DNA of 11,059 nucleotides from JAJRRA01 sp048636595 (lineage in GTDB: Bacteria > Pseudomonadota > Gammaproteobacteria > Xanthomonadales > SZUA-36): positions 1 through 11,059 of the forward strand of contig JAIVWI010000098.1 of NCBI GenBank assembly GCA_048636595.1, in the 5' to 3' direction. The notes under the pieces are model-generated. The model was not told the DNA's origin and did not search any database. It saw nothing but the letters and a program-made list of their open reading frames with translations. The stretch's first letter is position 1, and each line of letters opens with the position of its first letter. The position numbers and the translations under genes were made by a program. Shown here piece after piece: positions 1 to 7,949 of this stretch.

Positions 1-113
1 CGTTCGGAGCAAGGGGTCTTCTTCCAGGACCCTTTGAAACACGGATGTTTCAAGAGGAGGCCCCATGGACGGGTTTATGCCGTGTCCTGGAAGAAGACCC
101 CTTGCTTCGGACG
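1..113. repeat. 113-bp palindromic element with nested hairpin
   Basis: Bases 1-30 and 84-113 are inverted copies, with 28 of 30 positions complementary. Nested inside is a perfect 8-bp hairpin, TTGAAACA (34-41) with TGTTTCAA (46-53), around the 4-nt loop CGGA. The rest of the centre (54-83) has no clear structure and contains CCATGG at 63-68. The element is non-coding and unlike the REP arms further along. Its size and nested symmetry suggest a dispersed palindromic repeat or small MITE-like element. It could instead be the transcription end of a gene to the left, but no T-run follows the right arm. The window starts at its first base, so the true left border is unknown. Confidence 0.7.
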
Positions 114-253
114 GGCGCGCCAGCAAGTAGCACAACAATAATGTGAACAACGTTGCTGGAATTCACAGTTAGACCCCGGGCAAGTTTTTGGGCATAATCT
201 AATGCGCACTCCGGTTTGAAGTGCGTGTTAATTTGAGTGGAATGGATTCCGTG
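114..253 (+). promoter_or_regulatory. pyrE leader region
   Basis: No gene is seen here. CCAGCAA (120-126) and TTGCTGG (153-159) form a 7-bp inverted repeat. CATAAT at 193-198 could be a -10 box, but no good -35 sits at the right distance (TTAGAC at 169-174 is poor), so the promoter call is weak. A hairpin at 201-229 has a core of CGCACT (205-210) pairing with AGTGCG (220-225), lengthened to 10 pairs by two A-T pairs and two G-T wobbles, with a 9-nt loop. It lies 24 nt before the chosen pyrE start. No clear U-tract follows, so attenuation is possible but not shown. Confidence 0.35.
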
Positions 254-895
254 ATGCAGGATTATAAAAACAGGTTCTTCGAACTGGCGTTGAGGAAAGG
301 CAACCTCAGCTTCGGTAACTTCACCCTCAAATCCGGACGTGTCAGCCCCTATTTTTTCAATGCCGGCGGATTCGATGATGGCGCCTCGCTCGCAGTGTTG
401 GCAGACTGCTACGCAGAGTCCATTATTGACTCCGGTTTGTCTTTCGACATGTTGTTCGGCCCCGCGTACAAAGGTATTCCCCTCGCGGCGGCGACCGCAG
501 TTGCGCTGAACAATACACACGGCCGCAACGTGCCCTATGCTTTCAATCGCAAAGAAGCCAAGGACCATGGCGAAGGCGGTATGATAGTGGGAGCTCCGCT
601 GGCGGGTAGGGTTCTGATCATCGATGATGTGATCTCGGCCGGTACATCCGTCAGGGAATCCATTGACATCATCACGGCTGCTGGCGCCCAACCCGCCGGA
701 ATTGCCATCGCGCTCGACCGGCAGGAACGCGGACAGGGTAAATTGTCGGCGTCCCAGGAAATCAATCGGGATTATGGCATTCCCTGCACAGCCATTGCCG
801 GATTGGACGACCTGATACATTTTCTTGAAAACCAGGGCAATGATGAAATCGACCTCGCTGCCATCCAACGATATAGAGAAGACTATGGAACATAA
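254..895 (+). CDS. pyrE: orotate phosphoribosyltransferase
   Basis: Joins orotate to PRPP to give orotidine 5'-monophosphate, the fifth step of de novo pyrimidine synthesis; cytosolic dimer. The protein is 213 aa, the same length as E. coli PyrE, and aligns with it end to end. Visible features are the N-terminal FTLKSGRVSPYFFNAG stretch (23-38), the catalytic loop RKEAKDHGEGG (99-109) and the PRPP-binding motif VLIIDDVISAGTS (120-132). The start at 254 was chosen because MQDYKNRFFELAL matches the E. coli N-terminus. An in-frame ATG at 242 and a GTG at 221 are possible longer starts, and the 254 start has only a weak GGAT upstream. Its end overlaps the next gene by 11 nt, so the two are probably co-transcribed. 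The family call is very secure; the exact start is less so. Confidence 0.96.
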   Translation: MQDYKNRFFELALRKGNLSFGNFTLKSGRVSPYFFNAGGFDDGASLAVLADCYAESIIDSGLSFDMLFGPAYKGIPLAAATAVALNNTHGRNVPYAFNRKEAKDHGEGGMIVGAPLAGRVLIIDDVISAGTSVRESIDIITAAGAQPAGIAIALDRQERGQGKLSASQEINRDYGIPCTAIAGLDDLIHFLENQGNDEIDLAAIQRYREDYGT

Positions 896-1562
896 ACGAA
901 AAGCCACGCTCTTTTTTACATTACTCTTGTTATCAGCCGCGATACTGGCCGCAGGTTCCGCAATGGCCGCAAAAGTCTATCGCTGGGTGGACGAAAACGG
1001 TGAAATCCACTACAGCGAGACTCTGCCCCCTGATTTCGAAGATAAAAAACACGATGAACTGGATGAACGGGGTATTGTCCGGGCCGAAGATCAGAGCCTG
1101 GTGCCGCCCCCTCCAGAGCCTGAGCCGGAGGCCGACCCCAATGAATTGCCCAGGGACTCGTCCGGCATGAAACGGCCAGAAGCCCTGTACACAGAAGAGG
1201 AATTGCAACGGAAAATGGATGCCTTTCTCCTCCTTCGTTACGACTCGGAACAGGAAATCAAGGATGCCATGACGGTGGAGATCAATCAGCTTGAATATGA
1301 CCGGATCCTGCTGCAAACCGCCCAGGAAAGTATGTCAGAAACGTACCGCGGACAGGTCAGGGAAGCGGCCACCCGGCAAAGATCCGGCGTTGAGGTTGAT
1401 CCGGAGATCATCGATTCGATCGCAGATCTACAAGCCCGCCTGGAAGCCTACGGTAATTCCCTGGCCAAGCTGCAGGCGAGGGAAGATAAGATCATCGCAA
1501 GTTTCGGCGCCGAACTGGAGCGATACCAATTCCTGATCAATAACCAGTCCGAGGAATCCTGA
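885..1562 (+). CDS. exported DUF4124 coiled-coil protein
   Basis: A 225-aa protein of unknown function. Residues 1-28 form a signal peptide: basic MEHKRK, a long hydrophobic core, then a likely cleavage after AMA. Mature residues 30-50 (KVYRWVDENGEIHYSETLPP) are a classic DUF4124 motif, a small beta domain common in proteobacterial envelope proteins. A proline- and acid-rich linker follows (about 74-90). The C-terminal half is charged and rich in Glu, Gln and Leu and probably forms coiled coil. The expected location is periplasmic. The start ATG at 885 has AGAGAAG a few bases upstream and overlaps the end of pyrE by 11 nt; an upstream in-frame TTG at 825 would bury the signal peptide, so I rejected it. 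The next gene begins 10 nt downstream. Confidence 0.85.
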   Translation: MEHKRKATLFFTLLLLSAAILAAGSAMAAKVYRWVDENGEIHYSETLPPDFEDKKHDELDERGIVRAEDQSLVPPPPEPEPEADPNELPRDSSGMKRPEALYTEEELQRKMDAFLLLRYDSEQEIKDAMTVEINQLEYDRILLQTAQESMSETYRGQVREAATRQRSGVEVDPEIIDSIADLQARLEAYGNSLAKLQAREDKIIASFGAELERYQFLINNQSEES

Positions 1563-1572
1563 GGCAATATCA

Positions 1573-2337
1573 GTGTTCACACGCTGCCCCGGCTGCCACA
1601 CCGTTCATCCGGTCAATGCCTCCCTGCTGGCACAAGGGGCTGGCAAATACCGCTGCGGCAAATGCAAGCAGCTCAATAATGCACTTGAATCCCTGTTTGA
1701 TGAGTGGCCTGATCCCGGCGACCGCCCACCGGCGGCAGGTAAACTGCCGGCACTGGGATCAAGCCTTGATCTGGAAGCAGCAAAACAGGCCCGGCTATCG
1801 TCCGGGGAAGGCTCGCCGATTGCTGAAGGCGAAGGTGGAGAAGATCAGCGTGCAGTGCGCAGCAAAAAACTGCTGAGGGCTGCATGGATCACCAGCGCGA
1901 TTGCCCTGCTCATCCTCGTGACGGTCTTTCTTGCAGACTTCTTCCAGCAGCCCTTACTGGATTCACCTATTGTCCGGAACATTCTGGTTAAAACAGGACT
2001 GGGGGAAACATCGCCCACCGCATCCTTGCGTGATCTTGACCAGATTCAGTTGCTTAGCCGCGACATGCGCAGCCACCCAACCCAGCCCGATACCCTGAGC
2101 CTGAGTCTGACCATCGTCAACCGCGCACCCCGTTCCCAGGCATTTCCCGGGCTGGAAGTCATCCTGCTGGACTCCAGCGGCCAGACCCTGACCAGCCGCC
2201 TGTTCGAGCCCGGGGAGTATCTTGCAGAAGACGCCAACATCGAAACCGGTATGACACCGGAAGCCTACCTCCATATCAAGCTCGACCTGGCCGATCCCGG
2301 GCGCCAGGCTGTCGGCTTCGAGCTGCATTTCCGATAA
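1573..2337 (+). CDS. zinc-ribbon (MJ0042) and DUF3426 membrane protein
   Basis: 254 aa, starting at GTG, with TGAGG (1560-1564) as ribosome binding site overlapping the stop of the previous gene. Residues 5-31 form an MJ0042-type zinc ribbon with two Cys-x2-Cys knuckles, C5/C8 and C28/C31. A low-complexity acidic linker follows. One transmembrane helix lies at about 103-124 and is preceded by RSKK, so the ribbon should face the cytoplasm and the rest the periplasm. The C-terminal 120 residues are a DUF3426 domain with the typical ending pattern FEPGEYL, then a late DPGRQAVGFELHF. The molecular function is unknown. This family commonly lies beside prmA or fis in gammaproteobacteria, which matches the neighbour here. 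Ribosomal-protein methyltransferase prmA and dusB, often adjacent elsewhere, are absent. Confidence 0.85.
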   Translation: MFTRCPGCHTVHPVNASLLAQGAGKYRCGKCKQLNNALESLFDEWPDPGDRPPAAGKLPALGSSLDLEAAKQARLSSGEGSPIAEGEGGEDQRAVRSKKLLRAAWITSAIALLILVTVFLADFFQQPLLDSPIVRNILVKTGLGETSPTASLRDLDQIQLLSRDMRSHPTQPDTLSLSLTIVNRAPRSQAFPGLEVILLDSSGQTLTSRLFEPGEYLAEDANIETGMTPEAYLHIKLDLADPGRQAVGFELHFR

Positions 2338-2457
2338 GGCGGATAATTCTTCGAGGATTATCCAAAAAATGATCAAACAACTCTTTCAATCAGCCTCTGA
2401 TGTGGTAGTGTAAAAGGCTCCAGTCGATCATATAAAAACAGGGCGAAATTCTACCCG
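2338..2457 (+). promoter_or_regulatory. intergenic region before fis, with stem-loop
   Basis: This 120-bp gap most likely carries the promoter of the fis-purH-purD unit. A stem-loop, GGATAAT (2341-2347) with ATTATCC (2357-2363) and up to three extra pairs inside, lies 3 nt after the previous stop. It is followed by A residues rather than T, so it is not a standard terminator for the + strand. Weak promoter candidates are TTTCAA (2384-2389) with TAGTGT (2406-2411) at 16-bp spacing, and TATAAA at 2431-2436 without a good -35. The fis ribosome binding site is poor: AGGGCGA (2440-2446) is 11 nt from the ATG. Confidence 0.35.
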
Positions 2458-2748
2458 ATGTCCAGAAAAAATCTTATCGAACCCGTCGTTGACCAAGACG
2501 ATTCAACCCCGTTGAGACAGAATGTTCAGGCAGCCATCAGACTCTATCTGGAGGATATGGGGCAGTCTCAGCCCAATTGTCTGTACCAGACGCTTTTGGC
2601 CGAAGTCGAGCCTCCACTGCTTGAAGAAGTTCTGCGTTATACCCACGGTAATCAATCCAGGACTGCAAAGATCCTGGGCATTACACGTAACACCCTCAGG
2701 ACCAAATTGCACCGCTACGATATTCCGGTGACCAATGGAAAGGGCTGA
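2458..2748 (+). CDS. fis: nucleoid-associated DNA-binding protein Fis
   Basis: 96 aa, against 98 in E. coli. Fis is a small homodimer that bends DNA, shapes the nucleoid and tunes growth-phase transcription, and it serves as cofactor for several recombinases. The central region aligns with the E. coli dimerisation helices (LYQTLLAEVEPPLLEEVL). The C-terminal helix-turn-helix is plain: YTHGNQSRTAKILGITRNTLR, ending in basic KLHRY. After the usual end there is a short tail, DIPVTNGKG. The stop is 2 nt before the purH ATG, so Fis output and purine synthesis genes are probably translated from one message. In E. coli fis sits instead with dusB; association with purH is common in pseudomonads and related groups. 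Confidence 0.96.
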   Translation: MSRKNLIEPVVDQDDSTPLRQNVQAAIRLYLEDMGQSQPNCLYQTLLAEVEPPLLEEVLRYTHGNQSRTAKILGITRNTLRTKLHRYDIPVTNGKG

Positions 2749-2750
2749 TC

Positions 2751-4340
2751 ATGAAAGTCACTCCCGGGAAAGCGACCCCCGTCTCACCACAACGGCTGGC
2801 ATTGATCAGCGTATCGGACAAGACAGGCATCATCGAATTTGCAGGCAGGCTGAGTAAACTGGGCTACGGTTTACTGAGCACCGGTGGTACCGCAAAGGCA
2901 CTGGCGGACGCCGGCCTTGCGGTTACCGAAGTTTCCGATCACACGGGTTCACCCGAAATCATGGGGGGGCGCGTGAAAACGTTACATCCGCGGATCCACG
3001 GTGGTTTGTTGGGTAGAGCGGGCGAAGACGATGGGGTCATGAGCGATGAGGACATTCCCCGCATCAACCTGGCGGTGATCAATCTTTATCCTTTCGAATC
3101 GGTGACCAGCCAGCCGGACTGCAGCTTCACCGATGCCATCGAAAACATTGATATCGGCGGTCCGGCGATGGTGCGCTCAGCCGCCAAGAACTTTGAGTCC
3201 GTCGCAATTATCACCAGCCCCGAGCAGTACGAGGCCGTGGCGGAACAACTCGAATCCGGTTCCGGTGAACTGGACCGCAAAACCCGCTTCGAACTGGCGG
3301 TGGCCGCTTTCAACCGCGTAGCGCAGTACGACGACGCCATCAGCAACTACCTGTCCTCAATCGAAGAAGACGGAAACCTGGCTGCTTTCCCGACCCAGAC
3401 CAACCACTGTTTTGTGAAAGTTGCAGACCTCCGATACGGTGAAAATCCACACCAGCAGGCGGCCTGGTACCGTGATGTACAGCCGGCTGAGGGCAGCCTG
3501 GCTGCAGGGCGCCAGCATCAGGGCAAGGAACTTTCCTACAACAACATCGCCGACGCCGATGCGGCCTGGCAGTGCGTGCGCCAGTTTGATGAAACCGCCT
3601 GCGCCATCATCAAGCACGCCAATCCCTGCGGCGTGGCGATGGCCCAGGACCCGGCAAGCGCCTATGACCTCGCTTTCGCCACTGACCCCACATCCGCTTT
3701 CGGCGGAATTATTGCGTTCAACCGGCCGCTGGATGCCTCGACGGCGAGCAGCATCATCGATCGCCAGTTCCTCGAGCTGCTGATCGCACCGGCGTACGAC
3801 GATGAAACGCTGGCCGTGCTGTCGGCGAAGAAAAACATCCGTGTACTGGAAATACCGCTAAGCAAACCGGTTGCACAGCTGGAAACCAAGCGTATCGACG
3901 GCGGCCTGTTGGTCCAGACCTCCGATCTCAAGGCTCTGTCGCGGGAGGACTGCCGGGTTGTTTCACAGCGCGAACCGGATGAGCAGGAATGGCTGGACCT
4001 GATGTTTGGCTGGAAGGTCGCGCACATGGTCAAGTCCAACGCCATTGTTTACGTGGCGGGCGGGCGCACGGTGGGTATTGGCGCAGGACAAATGAGCCGG
4101 ATTGATTCGGCCCGCATTGGCCGTTGGAAAGCGGAGGATGCAGGCCTGCCAATCAAGGGAGCCATTATGGCTTCGGATGCGTTCTTCCCTTTCCGGGATG
4201 GAATCGACGCCGCGGGAGAAGCCGGCATTGCTGCCGTCATACAACCCGGTGGCTCCATGCGGGACGAGGAAGTAATCGCAGCCGCTGATGAACACGGCAT
4301 GGCAATGGTATTTACCGGCACCCGGCACTTCCGGCATTAA
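2751..4340 (+). CDS. purH: bifunctional AICAR transformylase / IMP cyclohydrolase
   Basis: Carries out the last two steps of de novo IMP synthesis: formylation of AICAR by 10-formyl-tetrahydrofolate, then ring closure. 529 aa, the same size as E. coli PurH and collinear with it. Residues about 1-145 form the MGS-like cyclohydrolase domain (SVSDKTGIIEFA, LLSTGGTAKAL, GGRVKTLHPRIHGG, ENIDIGGPAMVRSAAKN). The rest is the AICARFT domain, with RYGENPHQQAA, the catalytic Lys288-His289 pair in IKHANPCGVA, DPTSAFGGIIAFNR, and the C-terminal MASDAFFPFRDGID and MVFTGTRHFRH. AAAGGG just upstream serves as ribosome binding site inside the end of fis. No key residue looks altered. The gene is followed by a REP-like palindrome, then purD. 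Confidence 0.97.
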   Translation: MKVTPGKATPVSPQRLALISVSDKTGIIEFAGRLSKLGYGLLSTGGTAKALADAGLAVTEVSDHTGSPEIMGGRVKTLHPRIHGGLLGRAGEDDGVMSDEDIPRINLAVINLYPFESVTSQPDCSFTDAIENIDIGGPAMVRSAAKNFESVAIITSPEQYEAVAEQLESGSGELDRKTRFELAVAAFNRVAQYDDAISNYLSSIEEDGNLAAFPTQTNHCFVKVADLRYGENPHQQAAWYRDVQPAEGSLAAGRQHQGKELSYNNIADADAAWQCVRQFDETACAIIKHANPCGVAMAQDPASAYDLAFATDPTSAFGGIIAFNRPLDASTASSIIDRQFLELLIAPAYDDETLAVLSAKKNIRVLEIPLSKPVAQLETKRIDGGLLVQTSDLKALSREDCRVVSQREPDEQEWLDLMFGWKVAHMVKSNAIVYVAGGRTVGIGAGQMSRIDSARIGRWKAEDAGLPIKGAIMASDAFFPFRDGIDAAGEAGIAAVIQPGGSMRDEEVIAAADEHGMAMVFTGTRHFRH

Positions 4341-4344
4341 ACAT

Positions 4345-4404
4345 GTAAGAGGTCGCTTGCGGCCGACAGGCTCTGGCATTTGTCGGCCCCAAGGAGCCTC
4401 TTAC
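4345..4404. repeat. REP-like palindrome between purH and purD
   Basis: A 60-bp imperfect palindrome with 23-nt arms at 4345-4367 and 4382-4404 (19 of 23 complementary) around the 14-nt centre AGGCTCTGGCATTT. Each arm also folds by itself: head GTAAGA, then a 5-bp stem, loop CTTG, stem, and GAC. The left-arm stem is GGTCG/CGGCC. The right arm, read on the minus strand, has GGCTC/GGGCC. The change therefore keeps the pairing. It starts 4 nt after the purH stop and ends 8 nt before the likely purD ribosome binding site, filling the intergenic space. The same arm recurs at 9549 and 9661. The layout resembles bacterial REP elements in pairs (BIMEs) with heads such as GTGGGAG in Pseudomonas. It may affect purH-purD message stability or readthrough. 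Confidence 0.85.
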
Positions 4405-4424
4405 AGAAAACGGAAATGAATAGT

Positions 4425-5771
4425 ATGAAAGTCCTCATCACAGGCAGCGGCGGTCGCGAACACGCTCTCGCCTGGAAAGCAGCACAATCCCCGGATGTGG
4501 AAACCGTTTTCGTAGCTCCCGGCAATGCCGGCACCGCCGGTGAACCCGGTGTTGAAAATGTCGCCATTTCCGCAAATGACCTGGACGGCCTGCTCAATTT
4601 TGCCCGCGAAAAGGGAGTTGGCCTGACCATCGTCGGGCCGGAAGATCCGCTGGTCAACGGGATTGTCGATCTTTTCACTGCAGCGGGCCTGGCCTGCTTC
4701 GGTCCAACAGCTGCAGCAGCCCGGCTGGAGGGCTCCAAGGCTTTTGCGAAAGACTTCATGACGCGCCATGATATTCCCACGGCCGCCTATGGAAATTTTA
4801 CCGGGATTGAACCGGCGGTCCGGTTTATCCGCGAGCACGGTGCGCCCATCGTTGTGAAGGCGGACGGCCTGGCAGCCGGCAAGGGCGTAATCATTGCGCA
4901 AACGACAGCTGAAGCGGAAGCTGCTGTACACGATATGCTGGCCGGCAACGCATTTGGAAGTGCCGGTCACCGGGTGATCATCGAAGAGTTCCTGGAAGGT
5001 GAAGAAGCCAGCTTTATCGTCATGGCCGACGGCAGGAATATTCTCCCACTGGCCACATCGCAGGATCACAAGGCAGTCGGCGATGGCGACACCGGCCCCA
5101 ATACCGGCGGCATGGGCGCCTATTCCCCTGCTCCGGCGGTTGACGAAAGCATGCATCAAAGGGTGATGGCCAAAGTCATCAAACCCACCATTGAAGGCAT
5201 GGCCGCCGATGGACATCCTTTCACCGGATTTCTCTATGCCGGGCTGATGATCTCTCCGGCAGGTGATCTGCAGGTACTCGAATTCAATGTTCGTTTTGGC
5301 GATCCCGAAACCCAGCCCATCCTGATGCGCCTGCGGTCGGATTTGCCGGCGCTTTGCCTGGCCGCCGTTGAGGGCCGCCTGGACCAGGAAAAAGCCCATT
5401 GGGATGACCGCGCATGCCTCGGTGTGGTGATGGCGGCTGATGGTTATCCGGGCAGCTATGCCAAGGGCTTCCCCATCAGCGGCCTCGACAGCGAATTTCC
5501 GCAACACGTGAAAGTGTTCCAGGCCGGCACTGCCTTCGCCGAAAGCAACATGGGCGAAAGCGATCTGACCGCCACCAGCCTTACCATCAACGCACAAAGC
5601 GAAGCAGACATTGTCACTTCCGGCGGCCGGGTGCTGTGTGTATGCGCACTGGGAGACACGGTCGCCGAAGCACAGCGTGAAGCATACCGCGCTTGCGGGC
5701 AGATTATCTGGGAAGGCGCATTCACCCGCAGCGATATCGGATACCGCGCTATTGATCGCGAAAAAAATTAA
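4425..5771 (+). CDS. purD: phosphoribosylamine-glycine ligase (GAR synthetase)
   Basis: Joins 5-phosphoribosylamine and glycine using ATP, the second committed step of purine synthesis; cytosolic ATP-grasp enzyme. 448 aa, against 429 in E. coli. The N-terminus MKVLITGSGGREHALAWKAA matches E. coli, so I chose ATG 4425 over ATG 4416; GGAA at 4412-4415 is well placed only for 4425. Motifs in order: FGPTAAAARLEGSKAFAKDF, the ATP-grasp core IVVKADGLAAGKGVI, EEFLEGEEASFIVM, DTGPNTGGMGAYSP, and metal-site RFGDPETQP (290-298). The extra length comes from an insertion of about 19 residues at roughly 373-392 in the C-terminal domain, just before TSGGRVLCV. The uvrD start lies 2 nt after the stop. Confidence 0.97.
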   Translation: MKVLITGSGGREHALAWKAAQSPDVETVFVAPGNAGTAGEPGVENVAISANDLDGLLNFAREKGVGLTIVGPEDPLVNGIVDLFTAAGLACFGPTAAAARLEGSKAFAKDFMTRHDIPTAAYGNFTGIEPAVRFIREHGAPIVVKADGLAAGKGVIIAQTTAEAEAAVHDMLAGNAFGSAGHRVIIEEFLEGEEASFIVMADGRNILPLATSQDHKAVGDGDTGPNTGGMGAYSPAPAVDESMHQRVMAKVIKPTIEGMAADGHPFTGFLYAGLMISPAGDLQVLEFNVRFGDPETQPILMRLRSDLPALCLAAVEGRLDQEKAHWDDRACLGVVMAADGYPGSYAKGFPISGLDSEFPQHVKVFQAGTAFAESNMGESDLTATSLTINAQSEADIVTSGGRVLCVCALGDTVAEAQREAYRACGQIIWEGAFTRSDIGYRAIDREKN

Positions 5772-5773
5772 AA

Positions 5774-7948
5774 GTGGATGTTTCCCATCTGCTCGATGAG
5801 TTGAATGAACCTCAGCGTGAGGCGGTAACCTGCACTGACAGTCACGTACTGGTCCTGGCGGGGGCCGGCAGCGGCAAGACCCGGGTACTGGTACACCGCC
5901 TGGCCTGGCTGATCCAGGTCGAACACGTCTCACCGCTGGGCGTGCTGGCCGTCACCTTCACCAACAAGGCATCCGGGGAAATGAGGGAGCGCACCGGCCG
6001 CTTGCTCGGGGTCTCCACACGGCCGCTGTGGATCGGCACTTTTCATGGCATTGCCCACCGCCTGCTACGCATGCATTGCAAAGAGACAGGATTACCCGAG
6101 ACTTTCCAGATCCTGGATTCGGAAGATCAGCAACGCCTGCTACGCCGGATTATCCGTGACGAGGGCATGGATGAGGCGCACTGGCCGGCGCGCCAGGCGC
6201 AGTGGTTTATCAATGCCCGCAAAGACGAGGGCCAGAGGCCACAGAATATCGAGCATCTTGATCACCCGGTCACAGCGACCTGGGTGCGCATCTATCAGCT
6301 TTACCAGGACTACTGCAACCGCGGCGGCCTGGTCGACTTCGCCGAGTTGCTGCTACGCGCCCACGAACTCTGGCTGGAGCACCCCGGCGTGCTGGATCAT
6401 TACCGCCAACGCCTCCGGCACCTGCTGATTGATGAGTTCCAGGACACCAATGCCATCCAGTACGCCTGGCTGCGCATGCTGGCCGGAGACAGCGGCCGCG
6501 TGTTCGTGGTCGGTGATGACGACCAGTCCATTTACGGCTGGCGTGGAGCAAAGGTGGAAAACGTCCATCATTTTGTACGTGATTTCCCGAATGTACGTAC
6601 CGTGCGCCTGGAACAGAATTACCGCTCCACCGGCAACATCCTGGACGCCGCCAACGCCTTGATCGCCAATAACCAGTCCCGCATGGGTAAGAAGCTGTGG
6701 ACGGACGGTCCGAGCGGCACACCCATCCGGATCTATTCCGCCTTCAATGAACAGGACGAGGCCCGTTTCGTGGTCGAGTGCATCCGGCAATGGCTGGATG
6801 AAGGCCGGCGGGCCGACGACAGCGCCATACTCTACCGGACTTCGGCACAGTCACGCCTGTTCGAGGAATACCTGCTGCAAGAGAGCATCCCCTACCGCGT
6901 GTATGGCGGCCAGCGGTTTTTCGAGCGCACCGAGGTCAAGGACGCCCTGGCCTACCTGCGTTTGCTGAATAACCCGAATGACGATGCAGCCCTGGAGCGG
7001 GTAATCAACAAACCAAACCGCGCCATCGGTGAAAAAACGATTTCCATCATCCGCCTGCAAGCCAGGGAAAGTGGGCTGACCCTGTGGCAGGCTGCTGGTG
7101 AATGTATTTCCCAGGGGAAATTTGCCGCCCGCGCGGGAACCGCAGTGTCCGCTTTTATCCGGCTGATTGAAAAAATGCGCGAGCGCATGCAGGACTGGAC
7201 CCTGGGCAACCAGATGCAGGGCGTGATCGACGAAAGCGCACTGGTCGGACACTATGAAAAAGAACCACGTGAGCGCATGGAAACCCGTATCGAAAACCTG
7301 GGCGAGTTGGTCAATGCGGCGGAAGCCTTCATCCTTCCCCATGATGATGCCGAGGCCGGTCTGAGCGAACTGCAGTCCTTCCTCAGCCACGCAGCCCTGG
7401 AAGCCGGCGAAACCCAGGGTGAAAGCTGGGACGATTGTGTACAGCTGATGACGCTGCACTCCGCCAAGGGCCTGGAGTTCCCACTGGTGTTCATCGCCGG
7501 CATGGAAGACGGCCTGTTTCCCCACCGTCGCTCGGTGGAAGAATCCGGCGGCCAGTTGGAGGAAGAACGGCGCCTGTGCTACGTGGGCATGACCCGTGCC
7601 CGGGAGCAGTTGTACATCAGCTATGCCGAAACCCGGCGCATGTACGGCTCCCAGAACCACTGCCGGCCATCACGGTTTATAGACGAGATGCCAGCGGAAT
7701 TACTCGAAGAAATCCGCCCGCGAATAGCTGCTCACCGCCCTTACGTACCTGCGCGCCCGGCGGCCTCAGTAATCCAGGGGCAGGACTGGCCGTACAAGCT
7801 GGGCCAGAATGTCAGCCATACAAAATTTGGCGAGGGCACCATCATGGCTTTTGAAGGTTCCGGCGAACACACGCGGGTGCACGTCAATTTTTATGACGCG
7901 GGCGCCAAGTGGCTGGTGCTTGCCTATGCAAATTTGCAGGCCTGTTGA
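5774..7948 (+). CDS. uvrD: DNA helicase II
   Basis: Superfamily 1A 3'-5' helicase that removes incised strands in nucleotide excision and mismatch repair and strips recombinase filaments. 724 aa (E. coli 720), collinear with E. coli UvrD rather than Rep from the first residues, MDVSHLLDELNEPQREAV. Motifs: Walker A GAGSGKT (30-36, K35), Ia VTFTNKASGEM, the GTFHGIAHRLLR block, Walker B DEFQDT (D220-E221), III VGDDDQSIYGWRG, IV LEQNYRS, V LHSAKGLEF and VI YVGMTRAREQL. The last 50 residues (YKLGQNVSHTKFGEGTI onward) are the UvrD Tudor-like domain that contacts RNA polymerase. The start is GTG with no clear Shine-Dalgarno sequence, 2 nt after purD, so translation is probably coupled to purD. Confidence 0.96.
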   Translation: MDVSHLLDELNEPQREAVTCTDSHVLVLAGAGSGKTRVLVHRLAWLIQVEHVSPLGVLAVTFTNKASGEMRERTGRLLGVSTRPLWIGTFHGIAHRLLRMHCKETGLPETFQILDSEDQQRLLRRIIRDEGMDEAHWPARQAQWFINARKDEGQRPQNIEHLDHPVTATWVRIYQLYQDYCNRGGLVDFAELLLRAHELWLEHPGVLDHYRQRLRHLLIDEFQDTNAIQYAWLRMLAGDSGRVFVVGDDDQSIYGWRGAKVENVHHFVRDFPNVRTVRLEQNYRSTGNILDAANALIANNQSRMGKKLWTDGPSGTPIRIYSAFNEQDEARFVVECIRQWLDEGRRADDSAILYRTSAQSRLFEEYLLQESIPYRVYGGQRFFERTEVKDALAYLRLLNNPNDDAALERVINKPNRAIGEKTISIIRLQARESGLTLWQAAGECISQGKFAARAGTAVSAFIRLIEKMRERMQDWTLGNQMQGVIDESALVGHYEKEPRERMETRIENLGELVNAAEAFILPHDDAEAGLSELQSFLSHAALEAGETQGESWDDCVQLMTLHSAKGLEFPLVFIAGMEDGLFPHRRSVEESGGQLEEERRLCYVGMTRAREQLYISYAETRRMYGSQNHCRPSRFIDEMPAELLEEIRPRIAAHRPYVPARPAASVIQGQDWPYKLGQNVSHTKFGEGTIMAFEGSGEHTRVHVNFYDAGAKWLVLAYANLQAC

Positions 7949-7949
7949 T

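Noticed and set aside
50..907. A 285-codon open frame on the minus strand opposite pyrE
   Set aside because: It runs through the palindromic element and the whole of pyrE, has no family resemblance, and is explained as a shadow.
2341..2363. Stem-loop after the DUF3426 gene as a rho-independent terminator
   Set aside because: It is AT-rich and followed by A residues, not T, on the + strand; the minus strand has no gene needing it.
4401..5933. A 510-codon open frame on the minus strand opposite purD and the start of uvrD
   Set aside because: It mirrors purD codon structure, has no recognisable domain, and purD is certain in the other strand.
7809..7949. A longer N-terminus for the hydrolase reaching into uvrD
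   Set aside because: These codons are within the conserved UvrD C-terminal domain in another frame, and the family's N-terminus fits ATG 7950.
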